DNA from: Bacteroidia bacterium
Lineage (GTDB): Bacteria; Bacteroidota; Bacteroidia; J057
Length of the DNA stretch: 64,000 bases
Reading direction: 5' to 3'
Assembly (NCBI GenBank): GCA_041391665.1
Contig: JAWKNO010000001.1
Coordinates: forward strand, 1,426,001 to 1,490,000
Part shown: positions 42,341-52,193 of the stretch, in pieces
Layout of the letters: each line of letters starts with the position of its first letter
Position numbering within the stretch: position 1 is the stretch's first letter
Position numbers and translations under genes: made by a program
Notes under the pieces: model-generated
What the model saw: only the letters and a program-made list of their open reading frames with translations
What the model was told of the DNA's origin: nothing
Database searches by the model: none

Positions 42341-42844
42341 ATGGAATTTACCCCAATCCTTGAAAATCATGAACGGAGCATTCCTCCCGATCAGGTTCTT
42401 ACTTTTTTGCAGTCCAATCACCATATTTTTCAATCTTCTCCCGAATTGCTCCAACGTGTCCTTCGGTTTCTTCAAACTTTTTTGCCTGTCGGAAAATCTG
42501 AAAAGGAAAGGATTCTGTTGCCTCAGACAAATGGATTTTTACTGGTCGATGAAAAGGAAATCCTTTACCTGAAAGCAGAAGGTTCATATACCTATGTTAC
42601 GCTTCATAATGGTCAAAAACTTTTGATCTCCCGTTCTTTGAAAGACTTTGTCATGGTGCTCAGTGATGAATGGTTTGAGCGAATACACAAATCCTATATC
42701 ATCAACCTCCGATATCTGAAAGGGTACTCCCGGCTTCAGGGGGGGACTGCCATAATGGAAGACGGCACCGAGTTGCTGATCTCCCGGCGCCGTCTGACTA
42801 TCTTTCTTCAGAAAATGGCAAAAATCGCCATGTCTCTGGAGTAA
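42341..42844 (+). CDS. stand-alone LytTR-domain DNA-binding regulator
   Basis: 167 residues. There is no receiver domain: the first ~60 residues are a short helical part (PPDQVLTFLQSNHHIFQSSP). The LytTR domain follows (LLVDEKEILYLKAEGSYTYV, ISRSLKDFVMVL, FERIHKSYIINLRYLKGYSR, ISRRRLTIFLQKM). The domain binds direct repeats of a 9-base site with core WMMGTT. The gene lies about 170 bases after the 10-bp array, whose minus-strand unit carries ACCGTT, so the array is a candidate target or decoy. The stop is 6 bases from the convergent phosphatase stop. Confidence 0.9.
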   Translation: MEFTPILENHERSIPPDQVLTFLQSNHHIFQSSPELLQRVLRFLQTFLPVGKSEKERILLPQTNGFLLVDEKEILYLKAEGSYTYVTLHNGQKLLISRSLKDFVMVLSDEWFERIHKSYIINLRYLKGYSRLQGGTAIMEDGTELLISRRRLTIFLQKMAKIAMSLE

Positions 42845-42850
42845 TAACCA

Positions 42851-44173
42851 TTAATTCAAAATCTCGATCTCTGTTGACCAAAGGGGTTTGCCATCTGTGT
42901 CAAAAAGGCTGAGTTTTACTTTCCTCGCCAATCTTTGACCGGTGATTTCTACCATGGCAAAATTCCGCTGGCCAAAATACGATCCCGGAACCCGCAACGT
43001 ATTGGCTTCCTTCGGATTATTATGAATACCGGCAGTAAGCGGTGAAGTGGTAAAATCATAAATTTTCACTCCGTATTTTTCATATACCGAAAATTCGGCG
43101 TGATGGCGGTCTCCGGTAAGGAAAATGACGTTTTTGATCCCTTCTGAAGCAATGGTGTTAAGAATATATTCCCGCTCTTCCGGGGCAATCGCCGAATAAG
43201 TTTCTGATTCGCCCGAAGTATTGATCATTTGTCCGCCTATGCAAACAAATTTTATTTTAGCTGTCGAACTGATGATCGCATCCATAAACCAGCGAAGCTG
43301 GGTTTCTCCAAGGATACTTCGTTTTTCTGTTTTTTTGTCGTTGGGATCGCGGAAATACCGGTCGTCCAATAAAAAAAACTGTGCATCTCCCCACTCAAAA
43401 GTAGAAGTTACACCGCCCTGATTTTCAATTCCGTAAGATGGGTTTCCCCAGAAAAGCTGAAAGGCTCTGTATGTGAGATTTTTGTCCCGAAACGTGTGGT
43501 CGCTGTCGTTGGGGCCGTAGTCGTGGTCATCCCATGTGGCATAATGAGCCGTCGAAGCCAAAAGGGGTTGCAATTCTGCAACATTTCGGGTATGTGTATA
43601 GCGATGAATAATTCCGGTATTGGTGTACCAGTCTGCTTCCCGCAGGTATGTATTATCGCCCAGCCAGATCATCAGGTCGGGGTTTTTTCGATGAATGGAT
43701 TCAAATATGCGATAATCACCGCCATATGGAGTGCCCGGACGGTCATAAGGTTCATCATTGATGTACGAACAACTCCCTACTGCAAAGCTGAACTCGGGTG
43801 GATCTGTACGCCACTGCCATAGTGGGGGCGTCTGGAAAGTCATCGCATAAGGGCGTGCTACTTCCTTTCCGTTGATCAACAGTTTGTATGAATAGATTTG
43901 TCCGGGTTTTACCTGGTCCGCAATCAGACGGGCAGTGTAGGCTTCGCTGAGCCGCGTCTGATAAATTTCTGTTCTGTAAGCAATTTTGGCGCCTTCACCG
44001 GCTGAGTATTCAAATTGTACCTGGGCAGGGCCATTGGTCTGTACCCACAGTAGGACTTCCCGCATTTCGGAGTACCCTACCATAGGACCTGACAAAAGCA
44101 GGGCTTCTTCGTCCTGTGCAAATATTCCTGTTGTTGTCAGGAGAAAAATCACAAAAAGTTTAAGACTGCGCAT
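42851..44173 (-). CDS. PhoD-like metallophosphatase
   Basis: 440 residues with signal peptide MRSLKLFVIFLLTTTGIFAQ. The N-terminal Ig-like domain of the PhoD family (MVGYSEMREVLLWVQTNGPA) precedes the catalytic part, with FAVGSCSY near 130, MIWLGDNTYLREADWYT at ~168, WDDHDYGPNDSD at ~215 and FLTGDRHHAEFS at ~353. These hold the metal ligands. The family hydrolyses phosphodiesters and monoesters outside the cytoplasm. It is a single gene on this strand, 42 bases after aroK. Confidence 0.9.
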   Translation of the reverse strand: MRSLKLFVIFLLTTTGIFAQDEEALLLSGPMVGYSEMREVLLWVQTNGPAQVQFEYSAGEGAKIAYRTEIYQTRLSEAYTARLIADQVKPGQIYSYKLLINGKEVARPYAMTFQTPPLWQWRTDPPEFSFAVGSCSYINDEPYDRPGTPYGGDYRIFESIHRKNPDLMIWLGDNTYLREADWYTNTGIIHRYTHTRNVAELQPLLASTAHYATWDDHDYGPNDSDHTFRDKNLTYRAFQLFWGNPSYGIENQGGVTSTFEWGDAQFFLLDDRYFRDPNDKKTEKRSILGETQLRWFMDAIISSTAKIKFVCIGGQMINTSGESETYSAIAPEEREYILNTIASEGIKNVIFLTGDRHHAEFSVYEKYGVKIYDFTTSPLTAGIHNNPKEANTLRVPGSYFGQRNFAMVEITGQRLARKVKLSLFDTDGKPLWSTEIEILN

Positions 44174-44214
44174 GATATTTTTGATGTTTGTTTCGTAAAT
44201 CTACAAACTTCCTG

Positions 44215-44736
44215 TCAAACCTTTGTTTCTTCAATCAGACTTACCAGTCCTCTTGTATTAAGTTTGGGAGATTCCAGCACAAAATGTGCCTTCAAATAGT
44301 AAGGTTCGCGCTTTGAGAGTAACATCTCAATATGGGCAGGCAAATCGGTATCTTCAACCGCCCGTATCATAGGACGCTCTGCTTTCTGAAGCCGGAGGCG
44401 GTCATAAAGTGTTGCTGTCGTTGGTCTCAGGTAAATAGATATTCCCAACATGTTGATCAACTCCATATTGTCTCCAAAACACGGTGCGCCCCCACCTGTG
44501 GCTACGATACGGTTTCGGCCCGTGGAATGGGCAATTTGCTTCAGGGCTTCTCTTTCGGTTTCCCTGAATTTTTTTTCTCCTTCCTGCTCAAATATCTCCC
44601 GAATGGTTTTTCCTGCTTCTGCTTCTATAAAATGATCGAGGTCCACAAAGTCCCAACTCAGGGCATTTGCTGCACTTTTTCCCAGGGTGGTTTTTCCTGC
44701 CCCCATAAATCCGATCAGAAATACTGTTTTTTCCAT
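44215..44736 (-). CDS. aroK: shikimate kinase
   Basis: 173 residues, normal length. Walker A GFMGAGKTTLGK at ~9-20, the shikimate-binding DLDHFIEAEAGKTIREIF at ~33, FRETEREAL at ~57, ATGGGAPCF at ~79 and the lid RPMIRA near 120 are all present. It phosphorylates shikimate in aromatic amino-acid synthesis, in the cytoplasm. It follows the lipoprotein gene by 10 bases, an unusual partner for aroK; no other aro gene is in the window. Confidence 0.95.
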   Translation of the reverse strand: MEKTVFLIGFMGAGKTTLGKSAANALSWDFVDLDHFIEAEAGKTIREIFEQEGEKKFRETEREALKQIAHSTGRNRIVATGGGAPCFGDNMELINMLGISIYLRPTTATLYDRLRLQKAERPMIRAVEDTDLPAHIEMLLSKREPYYLKAHFVLESPKLNTRGLVSLIEETKV

Positions 44737-44746
44737 GATTCGGAAC

Positions 44747-45595
44747 CTACATCCAGCTTACTCCTTTTCCGGCAAGGGGGTTCGCTTTGGCAGCTTCTGC
44801 CTTTTCGAGGGTTTTGCCCGCTTCCCACCATTCCTGATAGGCCTGGAGTGCGGCTCTGATCTGCGCGGTACTGTTAAATCCTTTGGGGTTTCCTTTACTG
44901 GTTCCCAACACTGGTGCGCGGGAAGGGGGCATAAGGTCGCCGGTAATTTCTTCGGATGCCAGTGTTCCTTTTCGAATGGCTTCTACCAACCACAATGCTA
45001 CCAATCCGGTGCGAACACTGTCTGGCCTGTAAGTGCTCTGCGGATTGCGTGGATAGTTTTGTACATAACTGCTATCTCCTCCGACCATTAGCAATGCGGG
45101 TATATCTTCCCAGTACAGTTTTGGCAGAAAAACCCATTCCCATGTATCGGTCGCAAGTGCTGCAATCACCTGATTTACCGGAACAGCGGGGTGGATCATT
45201 TCATACTTTTCTGGATCAGGCGGGGGAATAAGCTCCAATAGCAAAACGGCCGTATTGGTATCTCCCGCCACAATGTCTAGCTGGTTGTCGTAAGTTGCTC
45301 CGTTTTCGTTGAGTACGGGTTGAAAATATTTCCGGTTTGCTTCGACCAGATACTTATACCCATCCTCAGAAATGAACCGGAAATTGCTTACCCCATCGGC
45401 TCCCGTCCATTGTGAATCAATGGCTGTAAGGTAATTGCTGTCATAATATCGGTACAATACCACCCTTGCGCTGTCTAAAGGCTGTTGGGTTTCTTTATTT
45501 ACTACCTGAAGATTTATGATCGTAGGGTAGGGACCACAACCCCAAAAAAGAGTAATGGCTGTAAAAAGAAAAATGCTAAAGGTGAGTTTACGCAT
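44747..45595 (-). CDS. lipoprotein with Ig-like N-terminal domain, unknown function
   Basis: 282 residues with lipobox FWGC (Cys20). Residues ~22-115 look like a carboxypeptidase-regulatory or Ig-like domain (INLQVVNKETQQPLDSARVVLY, DGVSNFRFISEDGYKYLVEAN; quoted in parts). The rest (WEDIPALLMVGGDSSYVQNYPRNPQSTY region and GLVALWLVEAIRKGTL) resembles, from memory only, Bacteroidota lipoproteins of the DUF4943 kind. No function known. It is 18 bases downstream of the SGNH gene and 10 bases upstream of aroK. Confidence 0.7.
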   Translation of the reverse strand: MRKLTFSIFLFTAITLFWGCGPYPTIINLQVVNKETQQPLDSARVVLYRYYDSNYLTAIDSQWTGADGVSNFRFISEDGYKYLVEANRKYFQPVLNENGATYDNQLDIVAGDTNTAVLLLELIPPPDPEKYEMIHPAVPVNQVIAALATDTWEWVFLPKLYWEDIPALLMVGGDSSYVQNYPRNPQSTYRPDSVRTGLVALWLVEAIRKGTLASEEITGDLMPPSRAPVLGTSKGNPKGFNSTAQIRAALQAYQEWWEAGKTLEKAEAAKANPLAGKGVSWM

Positions 45596-45613
45596 GTTAA
45601 GGCCTGAAAGGCA

Positions 45614-47032
45614 TTATTTTTTGAGCAAGAAAGATTCTGCGAGGGTTGAGGGTTTAGGGACGCTTTCGCGTGAAGGGTATTCACTCAGGAGATACTCTTT
45701 GACAATATTCGAAACTTCGACCGCACCGCGTCGGTTGGGATGTGTATAGTCTTTTTGCGCCAGAGAAGGGTTCGAATTTACCCATTTGATCATGGAGTTT
45801 CTTCCGCCCATGCCTGAATACAAGTCAAGGAAAGCAATGCCTGTCTCATCGGCTACTTTACGCTGAGCTGCCACAATCAGCGGGATGCTCGGGTCAGTCT
45901 GGCGTACCCCATTGATCACCGAACTTTTATCTCCTACACTTACCATCAGAATGTCCACGCCTGGCATGTTCTCCTGAAAGTGTTTGACAACTTTCTTCAT
46001 CCCATTCTCATAAAACTTATAATCGGTTTTATTGGACATAATGACATTGAGGCCAAACTGCAGAACGATAAGGTCGTAGTCGAGATGTTCGTGAAATTCC
46101 TGCAGGGTTGTAGCGGGTATCTTGGTCAGGTTCATACCGCTGTTTCCTCTTGAGGAAAAATTATCTACATATATCCCCACACTGTCTTCAAAGCTGAGCC
46201 CATATACAGGAAGATCTTCAGGTATATTAAAATTTAACCTGATTTCAGCAGTTTTTGTGTCGCCGATGGTAACTTCATTGACAGTTTTTGTCTCGTTGAG
46301 CGGGAATGTATCCTTTTCTTCATTGATCGTGACGAGTACAAAATTGTCTGAAGAATTCCCCATGGGTTGTTTTCCGTAAAAAAGCCTGATTTTATGAAAA
46401 ATCTGGGTCGTGGGGTAAATGTCTTCGCCCCAATATTTTACCCACGTTTTTCCGGGCATTTTTGCTGCCTGGTGTTCAGTGAGAAATAATTCGCCGGAAA
46501 TTCCGAACTCATGTTTGGTAGGATTGGGGGTAAGAAAACTGTATTGTTTCCAATCTCCGCTGAATCTGTGTTTGATTGACTGGCGGAACCCATAAGTTTG
46601 GGAAACTATGGGTACAAAACCTACACCTTCTCCGCCAAAAATTTGCTGAAGGTCATTGCGCAATGATTGTGTAATCAAATCGCCTTCAATCATTGAATCG
46701 CCAAAATAGGCAATTCTGGCTTTACCAGTTTTGTTTTTTGCCCGGTCAAGGGCTGTATAAAAACCTGATAAGGGTGATTTTCCGGGTGTAGCCTGATCGC
46801 TTTTCTCAACTGCATCCCATTTCTCTTCCCCTTCCAGTGAATCATCTGTGTACAACTCTTCCATCTGAGGGACAACCGTATCAATGGCTGTCCATGCCGG
46901 AATATCATCCAGAGACATTTGTTTTCCTCCAAAAATGGCCTGCAATGTGAGTACCATTCCCGTGGAAATAAGTAATATCATAAATCCCTGAAGCAGATGA
47001 TTTGACCTCATACGGTTACTTTCAAACATCAC
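45614..47032 (-). CDS. membrane-anchored SGNH/GDSL hydrolase
   Basis: 472 residues; an N-terminal hydrophobic helix (GFMILLISTGMVLTLQAIF) anchors it or serves as a signal. Block I is IAYFGDSMIEGDLI near 105 (nucleophile Ser), block III LIVLQFGLNVI near 325 with Asn, and block V DYTHPNRRGAVEV near 440 with the Asp/His pair. A jelly-roll-like insert lies between. This layout resembles acetylhydrolases or acetyltransferases that act on cell-surface polysaccharides. It lies 154 bases downstream of the exosortase gene. Substrate is inferred only. Confidence 0.82.
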   Translation of the reverse strand: MMFESNRMRSNHLLQGFMILLISTGMVLTLQAIFGGKQMSLDDIPAWTAIDTVVPQMEELYTDDSLEGEEKWDAVEKSDQATPGKSPLSGFYTALDRAKNKTGKARIAYFGDSMIEGDLITQSLRNDLQQIFGGEGVGFVPIVSQTYGFRQSIKHRFSGDWKQYSFLTPNPTKHEFGISGELFLTEHQAAKMPGKTWVKYWGEDIYPTTQIFHKIRLFYGKQPMGNSSDNFVLVTINEEKDTFPLNETKTVNEVTIGDTKTAEIRLNFNIPEDLPVYGLSFEDSVGIYVDNFSSRGNSGMNLTKIPATTLQEFHEHLDYDLIVLQFGLNVIMSNKTDYKFYENGMKKVVKHFQENMPGVDILMVSVGDKSSVINGVRQTDPSIPLIVAAQRKVADETGIAFLDLYSGMGGRNSMIKWVNSNPSLAQKDYTHPNRRGAVEVSNIVKEYLLSEYPSRESVPKPSTLAESFLLKK

Positions 47033-47186
47033 AGGTTAAACAAACACAAGGCGCTTTTTACACCAGTACGATTATACACTTTTGTTTCGAAATCCCCAAT
47101 GCGAATTTATCCAAAACCTAAGTTCTGCGTATTTGATCACCAGCAAGTTGTGTGCCGTGGATGGCTGTTCTCTGCAAAAATACAGG

Positions 47187-48503
47187 TTATTTTTCGGAAA
47201 ATATCACCCTCCTTTCCAGAAGTTCCCGGCATTGCGCTCTGAGGGTGATTTCATCTGCTGCCGTCAGGTTGATCAGGCTAAATGGTTTTTCACCTTTAAG
47301 GGTATTCCAACGCCATTCAAACTGGCTGAGGGTCTGCTGTGTGCCATTGTCATACCACCAGGCTGTGTACAGAATTTCCTTGTCTTTACGTAACTCTGCT
47401 AAAAATACTTCCTTACCGCTGACTTCCATCGTTCGTATATGTTCGGTTTCGTAACCGCTCGCCTGCCAGCATATAGCCGGAGTATGGTCTGATCGCCAGA
47501 ATTTGCAAGGAGGTTTTACATACAATAGCACCTCCTTATTCTGAAACTTAGCCAACCCTGTGTCGAGCATTTCTTTTTCCATGCCGGGGATTTCCAGTGC
47601 GAGAAGTTCTGAATCTATAGGCTCATACCGATAAAAATCCCTGTTGATATTAAACAGAAATATTGCTGTTATGAGTACAGGCAGAGCAAACGAAAAGCCT
47701 GCAGGTACCGGACGTGTATATGCCGGAGAAAAAAACGGGCCTTTATTTCCGGGAGTAAAATACCTGATAAGTAAAAAGATAGGAGCTGCTACATACAAAA
47801 TCAGGCTGCCCAGACCTATAAGTTCATGGCTCAGGGTTTCCTGTGGTGAACGGAAAATCACAATCAGCAGAATGCGGCAAAAGTTGCCGATCAAAAGCAA
47901 TATCATGGTTGTGCTGTAAAGAACACTTAGTTTCCATACAGTGAAGGAAACCCGTGATTGTTTTTCTGCATAGGCGATAAGCAATGTGGTGATGATCAAC
48001 CCGGCGATCATGGTATTCAGTCCCATGCAAGCCTGGTCCACCGCAAAACGCATGCCTCCGGTTTCAAAAATATTCCCGCTTACACTCACCTTCATTCCTG
48101 CCGACTGCAGGATTTCGGCTGAAATCCGACTTAACTCCAGCCTGATCGGGAAGGTGAAAATTCGCATGATAAACTGCAACATGGGAGAAATCAACACAAG
48201 CAGGATCAGGGGTAAAATACCCATTTTCCCATGCCTTGCCTCCAGTATCAGCAAGATCGTCGCACCAATACTCATCAGGAAAAATGTCTGCATATGAACC
48301 AGGTGGAAACAGAATATACTTCCTGCTGCCATCCATCCATAGCGCATCGAATACTCTCCCGGCCGTTTGATCGTGAATACCATCGGAACGAGCATCAGGC
48401 AAAGTATCACATTCATCTCTGGCCGAAGGTATTCCATCAGATTCTGGATTCCTGCCAGTATTACCAGTAAAATGAATGCTGCGGTGATCGCTTTTTCTTT
48501 CAT
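47187..48503 (-). CDS. xrtN: exosortase N with EpsI-like C-terminal domain
   Basis: 438 residues from ATG 48503 (an in-frame ATG at 48548 would overlap the VIT gene). About ten membrane segments. Active-site residues are visible: Cys159 in DQACMGLN, Arg210 in GNFCRILL and His226 in LSHELIG. These are the Cys-Arg-His triad of exosortases, which cleave and attach PEP-CTERM-like proteins. From ~290 a periplasmic domain follows (YVKPPCKFWRSDHTPAICW, EILYTAWWYDNG) like EpsI domains fused to other exosortases. The gene upstream encodes its likely substrate, with a PEP-type C-terminus. Confidence 0.88.
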   Translation of the reverse strand: MKEKAITAAFILLVILAGIQNLMEYLRPEMNVILCLMLVPMVFTIKRPGEYSMRYGWMAAGSIFCFHLVHMQTFFLMSIGATILLILEARHGKMGILPLILLVLISPMLQFIMRIFTFPIRLELSRISAEILQSAGMKVSVSGNIFETGGMRFAVDQACMGLNTMIAGLIITTLLIAYAEKQSRVSFTVWKLSVLYSTTMILLLIGNFCRILLIVIFRSPQETLSHELIGLGSLILYVAAPIFLLIRYFTPGNKGPFFSPAYTRPVPAGFSFALPVLITAIFLFNINRDFYRYEPIDSELLALEIPGMEKEMLDTGLAKFQNKEVLLYVKPPCKFWRSDHTPAICWQASGYETEHIRTMEVSGKEVFLAELRKDKEILYTAWWYDNGTQQTLSQFEWRWNTLKGEKPFSLINLTAADEITLRAQCRELLERRVIFSEK

Positions 48504-48513
48504 CTCAGTGGTC

Positions 48514-51027
48514 TTAGAATCTGAATCGTTTGATTTGTACTCCCGCAATGATTAGTCCAACCAGCACAATGAGCGCCCATTCATGGGGTTCGGGTGCGCT
48601 GCCATCGTTGTGAACGGATGCATTGCCCAGTGTTTTTTTGTTTTCTTTTATGTCAAACCGTTCATAATCCTGCTGGGTTTCCAGTACGGTGAGGCTCGAT
48701 ACCGGCGATACAACATACGCTTCCTCTGCCTCTCTGATCCATTCTTCTTCCAGTTTTTCCTTATCAAAATAGCGTGTGCCGATTGACCGCATCAGGTCAT
48801 TGTAGGCGTAGAGACGCATCAAATGGTCCGGGGCTGAAGAACTATGTGCCAGCGTGTCCATACTGATGCTTATTCCGGCGGCATGAATATTCACCTGCGA
48901 AGTGGCCTCCTGCTCAGAGATGAATATCCCCCGATCCAGCCATGCCTGAAGGCTTTCCGTACTGCCTGTTGTGTAGTCAAGTACTCGCAATTCTTTCAGC
49001 GTCCGTACATAGGGGGAAATTTCTGTTCCGATATCAAACCATTTTACCTTACCAGAAAAACCTGCCAGATAGGCGCTTAATCCATTGGCGAAAGGTGTTT
49101 CTTTCAGGTCGTTGAGTAGTGGAGAACGGCTGCCTGAGCGGGAAATAACGAGTGTGTTTTCAGGGTTGGGAATCAGATGCAGAGGAAGCAGGGAAAACTG
49201 GTTTTTGCGCATTCCATCAGTTACTTCCCTGAAATTATCGCCGGTAAGCAGTGCTCTTTGTGGCGTAAACACATACACAGGAAATTTTCCGGTCAGTGCG
49301 CGGGCAAAATCGAGGTCGCTGTTGGTCCAGCTGCGATTGATATCCAGCACAATTTCCTGTGGGGTAAATGTCGCTTCATGTACCGCAATGGGTGAGAGGT
49401 GAAACGATTTTCCCTGGAAGGAAAAATAGTCTTCGGCCAGTTCTGTTGCGGGGAACTGCAATTTCCAGTCTGGCTGATAACTTCCTTTAAAGGTAAAAAT
49501 TCCTTTCTCCTTTTCTCTGAATCCCCAGAAGAGCTTGGGTTTGGATGTATAGTCTTCCGGAACCGTAAGGGTAATTTCTTCACGGGTGTCTGCGGTTTCC
49601 GGGCCGTTGAAATACACATTTTCCAGCTCCAGCATCTGACCGTTGATAGTCAGCGGAGCGGTAAAACCCATTTTGAATACGCGGTCTTCATCGGGAGTGC
49701 AGGGAAAGACCGTAACGGATATGCGGTTGCCTTCCTGCCAGTGTACCAATGCGGGGTCGCGCCTTTCGTATCCTACAATTGTCTCATAGGCTTTGTCAGC
49801 TTTGCTGCGGGTGGTAAGTCTGGATTTTTGTTCGACGCCATTGATCCAGAGAGAAAGAGAAGTAACCACCGCACCTTCGGGCAGGTAGAATGAATAAACG
49901 GCCTCTTCCTGGCTCCAGCTTTCGTAGGATTGGTTGTGAATAGTGAGGGTTTTTTCGAGATAGGCCAGGCGATATTTCGGGAAAATGCGGATATCGGTCT
50001 GAACCTTGCGGGTTTCTAGGTTGTCGCCCCGCCATAGGCGGCGGTGGGTCATATGTCTGGCGTCATAGCGGGATTCAAGGAGTTTGATCAGCGTTTCGTC
50101 GGTGAAATTGAGTTTTTCGTACATCATATGCGCAATGACCGCCAGGGGATTGTGGCGCTGATTGCCCTGATAGGTGAGCTGGTTCAGCATGCCGTTTAAC
50201 TCACCGGTCCAGAATGATTTTTGAGAAAAAGCCTCACTCATGATCACCATTTCGGTGAATGGCCCGTCGGGTAGCTCCTGGCTCAGAACTACCCACTCGG
50301 GCAATATGTCAGCGTATCGGGTTTGATATACGCTGCGCGCAGATAAAATATCTTTTTGTACGGAGTTCCATTTGGCGAGGAAACCACCGAGAATCAGTAA
50401 AGGAATCGTTACACCCAGCCAGAAAGCGCGTTGAGACCAGGGCAGGGGATTCATTCTGAAAAGCGACTGGATGAAATGAATGACCCAGAAAACCGGAGCG
50501 AGCGCAAGCATCGATATGCCCAGGACAATAGATAGCGGAATCGCGTAAATATTTAACGGGCCAAGGAAAATTGCCATATAAAAGGCAACCAGCATTCCGG
50601 AACCGTTTACAAAATAAATCACATACTGAATGGCTGCGGGGAGTTGACTTCTGTATGGAAAAGCGAGAATCGCTGCGTGCATAGCGATCATAAAGGCGTT
50701 CAGCCAGTTGGTATATGGAGCGAATACGGATAGTTCCCTGCTGAGATTGAGCGAATGGGCGGAAAGCGAAAACAGGACAAGGGCTATGGAGTAGAGTTTT
50801 TCATCACCTTTGGAGAAGTTTGCCAATCCGTGTTCCCGAAGGTGGGTGATGATTATCGCGATAAAATAGGATACGGTAATTCCATACACGACCCAGAAAA
50901 GGCCGCCGCCGTTGAAAATATGATGATTGTAGTCACCAAAAACCTGGTAGGTAAATATTCCCAGGCAGGTAAGCAGGCAAAGGTAGCCGAAGTGAAGCAT
51001 GCTGAAACGGGAGAGGGACTGTTGCAT
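48514..51027 (-). CDS. XrtN-system VIT-domain membrane protein with PEP-type sorting tail
   Basis: 837 residues from ATG 51027 (51069 also possible). The N-terminal ~230 residues hold about seven membrane helices. A VIT (inter-alpha-trypsin) domain is at ~345-465 (YLEKTLTIHNQSYESWSQEE, YSFYLPEGAVVTSLSLWING), then a large soluble region. The C-terminus is PEPHEWALIVLVGLIIAGVQ then IKRFRF: PEP motif, hydrophobic helix, basic end, the layout of exosortase substrates. It is the first gene of the pair with xrtN, with a 10-base gap. Confidence 0.86.
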   Translation of the reverse strand: MQQSLSRFSMLHFGYLCLLTCLGIFTYQVFGDYNHHIFNGGGLFWVVYGITVSYFIAIIITHLREHGLANFSKGDEKLYSIALVLFSLSAHSLNLSRELSVFAPYTNWLNAFMIAMHAAILAFPYRSQLPAAIQYVIYFVNGSGMLVAFYMAIFLGPLNIYAIPLSIVLGISMLALAPVFWVIHFIQSLFRMNPLPWSQRAFWLGVTIPLLILGGFLAKWNSVQKDILSARSVYQTRYADILPEWVVLSQELPDGPFTEMVIMSEAFSQKSFWTGELNGMLNQLTYQGNQRHNPLAVIAHMMYEKLNFTDETLIKLLESRYDARHMTHRRLWRGDNLETRKVQTDIRIFPKYRLAYLEKTLTIHNQSYESWSQEEAVYSFYLPEGAVVTSLSLWINGVEQKSRLTTRSKADKAYETIVGYERRDPALVHWQEGNRISVTVFPCTPDEDRVFKMGFTAPLTINGQMLELENVYFNGPETADTREEITLTVPEDYTSKPKLFWGFREKEKGIFTFKGSYQPDWKLQFPATELAEDYFSFQGKSFHLSPIAVHEATFTPQEIVLDINRSWTNSDLDFARALTGKFPVYVFTPQRALLTGDNFREVTDGMRKNQFSLLPLHLIPNPENTLVISRSGSRSPLLNDLKETPFANGLSAYLAGFSGKVKWFDIGTEISPYVRTLKELRVLDYTTGSTESLQAWLDRGIFISEQEATSQVNIHAAGISISMDTLAHSSSAPDHLMRLYAYNDLMRSIGTRYFDKEKLEEEWIREAEEAYVVSPVSSLTVLETQQDYERFDIKENKKTLGNASVHNDGSAPEPHEWALIVLVGLIIAGVQIKRFRF

Positions 51028-51245
51028 AGTATAGTGAGTTGGCGGTGAATATTGGTAGAATACAATCAATACGATTGCAAAGTACTTTGTGTTGCAAAGT
51101 AAATTATTTTTTTAAATAAAAAAAAAGCGGGATATTGATATATATCTCACTCGAAAGATAGATTACATGATTTCGCTTAACCCAAACTCATGTTAGATTA
51201 CAAACCTCATATGATTTGGGTGCATTTGGGGAGATTTCGCAGGGT

Positions 51246-52193
51246 CTACCCCTCCGTCTCCTCCAGCATCCGGAGATAACTGTCATACCTTGAGGCATGA
51301 ATTTCCCCGGCCTCTACGGCGGCTTTGATGGCGCACTTCGGCTCATTGGTGTGGGTGCAGTTGTTGAACTTGCATTCGCTCATCAGTTCCTGCATCTCCG
51401 GGAAATAATGGCTCAGATCCGTGCGCTCAAAATCGGTAATCCCCAATTCCTTGATCCCCGGAGAGTCAATGATATACCCGCCTCCGGCCAATGGATGCAT
51501 CTCTGCAAAAGTAGTGGTATGAACGCCCTTATTGGAATACTCAGAGACTTCGGATGTTTTGATGTCCAGATCAGGGTCGGCCAGATTGATAAATGTAGAT
51601 TTTCCCGAACCAGAATGCCCACCGATAAACGATATTTTTCCGGTAAGCAGTTCTGCTGCACGCGACTGATAGCTGCTATCGCGTGAACTGACATGGATCA
51701 CTTCGTAGCCTATCCGACTATAAAGGTCTGTGATTTCCTCCAGTCTTTCCTTTTGCTCGGGACTATTAAGCAGGTCAATTTTATTGATGACAATTTTGGC
51801 AGGAATATGATACGCCTCCGCCACGACCAAAAACCGGTTGGCAAAGCCTGTGGAGGTTACCGGCTGGTCAATAGTAAACAACAGAATCGCCTGATCAATA
51901 TTGGCCGCCAGGATATGTACTTTATGTGAATGGGCAATGGCCTTTCGGAGAATATAATTTTTGCGGGGAAGGATTTCCTGAATGACACCGGTTTCGCCTT
52001 CTTCGTGCCCGGAAAATAATACTTCATCTCCTACCGCTACCGGGTTGGTGGTATTGAGCCCTTCTATGCGAAATTTTCCCCGGATAATACAATCATACTG
52101 CTTACCGTCTTCGGTTTTTACCCGACTGCTGGAACCTACCGATCTGATGACGATACCCTGAGTCAACCCTCGCAAATCAATCGTTTTTTTCAT
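51246..52193 (-). CDS. rsgA: ribosome small-subunit-dependent GTPase A
   Basis: 315 residues in RsgA order: OB fold (~15-75), circularly permuted GTPase with G4 NKIDL near 142, G1 GHSGSGKSTFINL near 190 and G3 DSPGIKELG near 245, and a C-terminal zinc site (CKFNNCTHTNEPKC, ~272-285). RsgA helps mature the 30S subunit. Its start overlaps the M61 gene's end by 17 bases, so the two are translationally linked. Confidence 0.96.
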   Translation of the reverse strand: MKKTIDLRGLTQGIVIRSVGSSSRVKTEDGKQYDCIIRGKFRIEGLNTTNPVAVGDEVLFSGHEEGETGVIQEILPRKNYILRKAIAHSHKVHILAANIDQAILLFTIDQPVTSTGFANRFLVVAEAYHIPAKIVINKIDLLNSPEQKERLEEITDLYSRIGYEVIHVSSRDSSYQSRAAELLTGKISFIGGHSGSGKSTFINLADPDLDIKTSEVSEYSNKGVHTTTFAEMHPLAGGGYIIDSPGIKELGITDFERTDLSHYFPEMQELMSECKFNNCTHTNEPKCAIKAAVEAGEIHASRYDSYLRMLEETEG

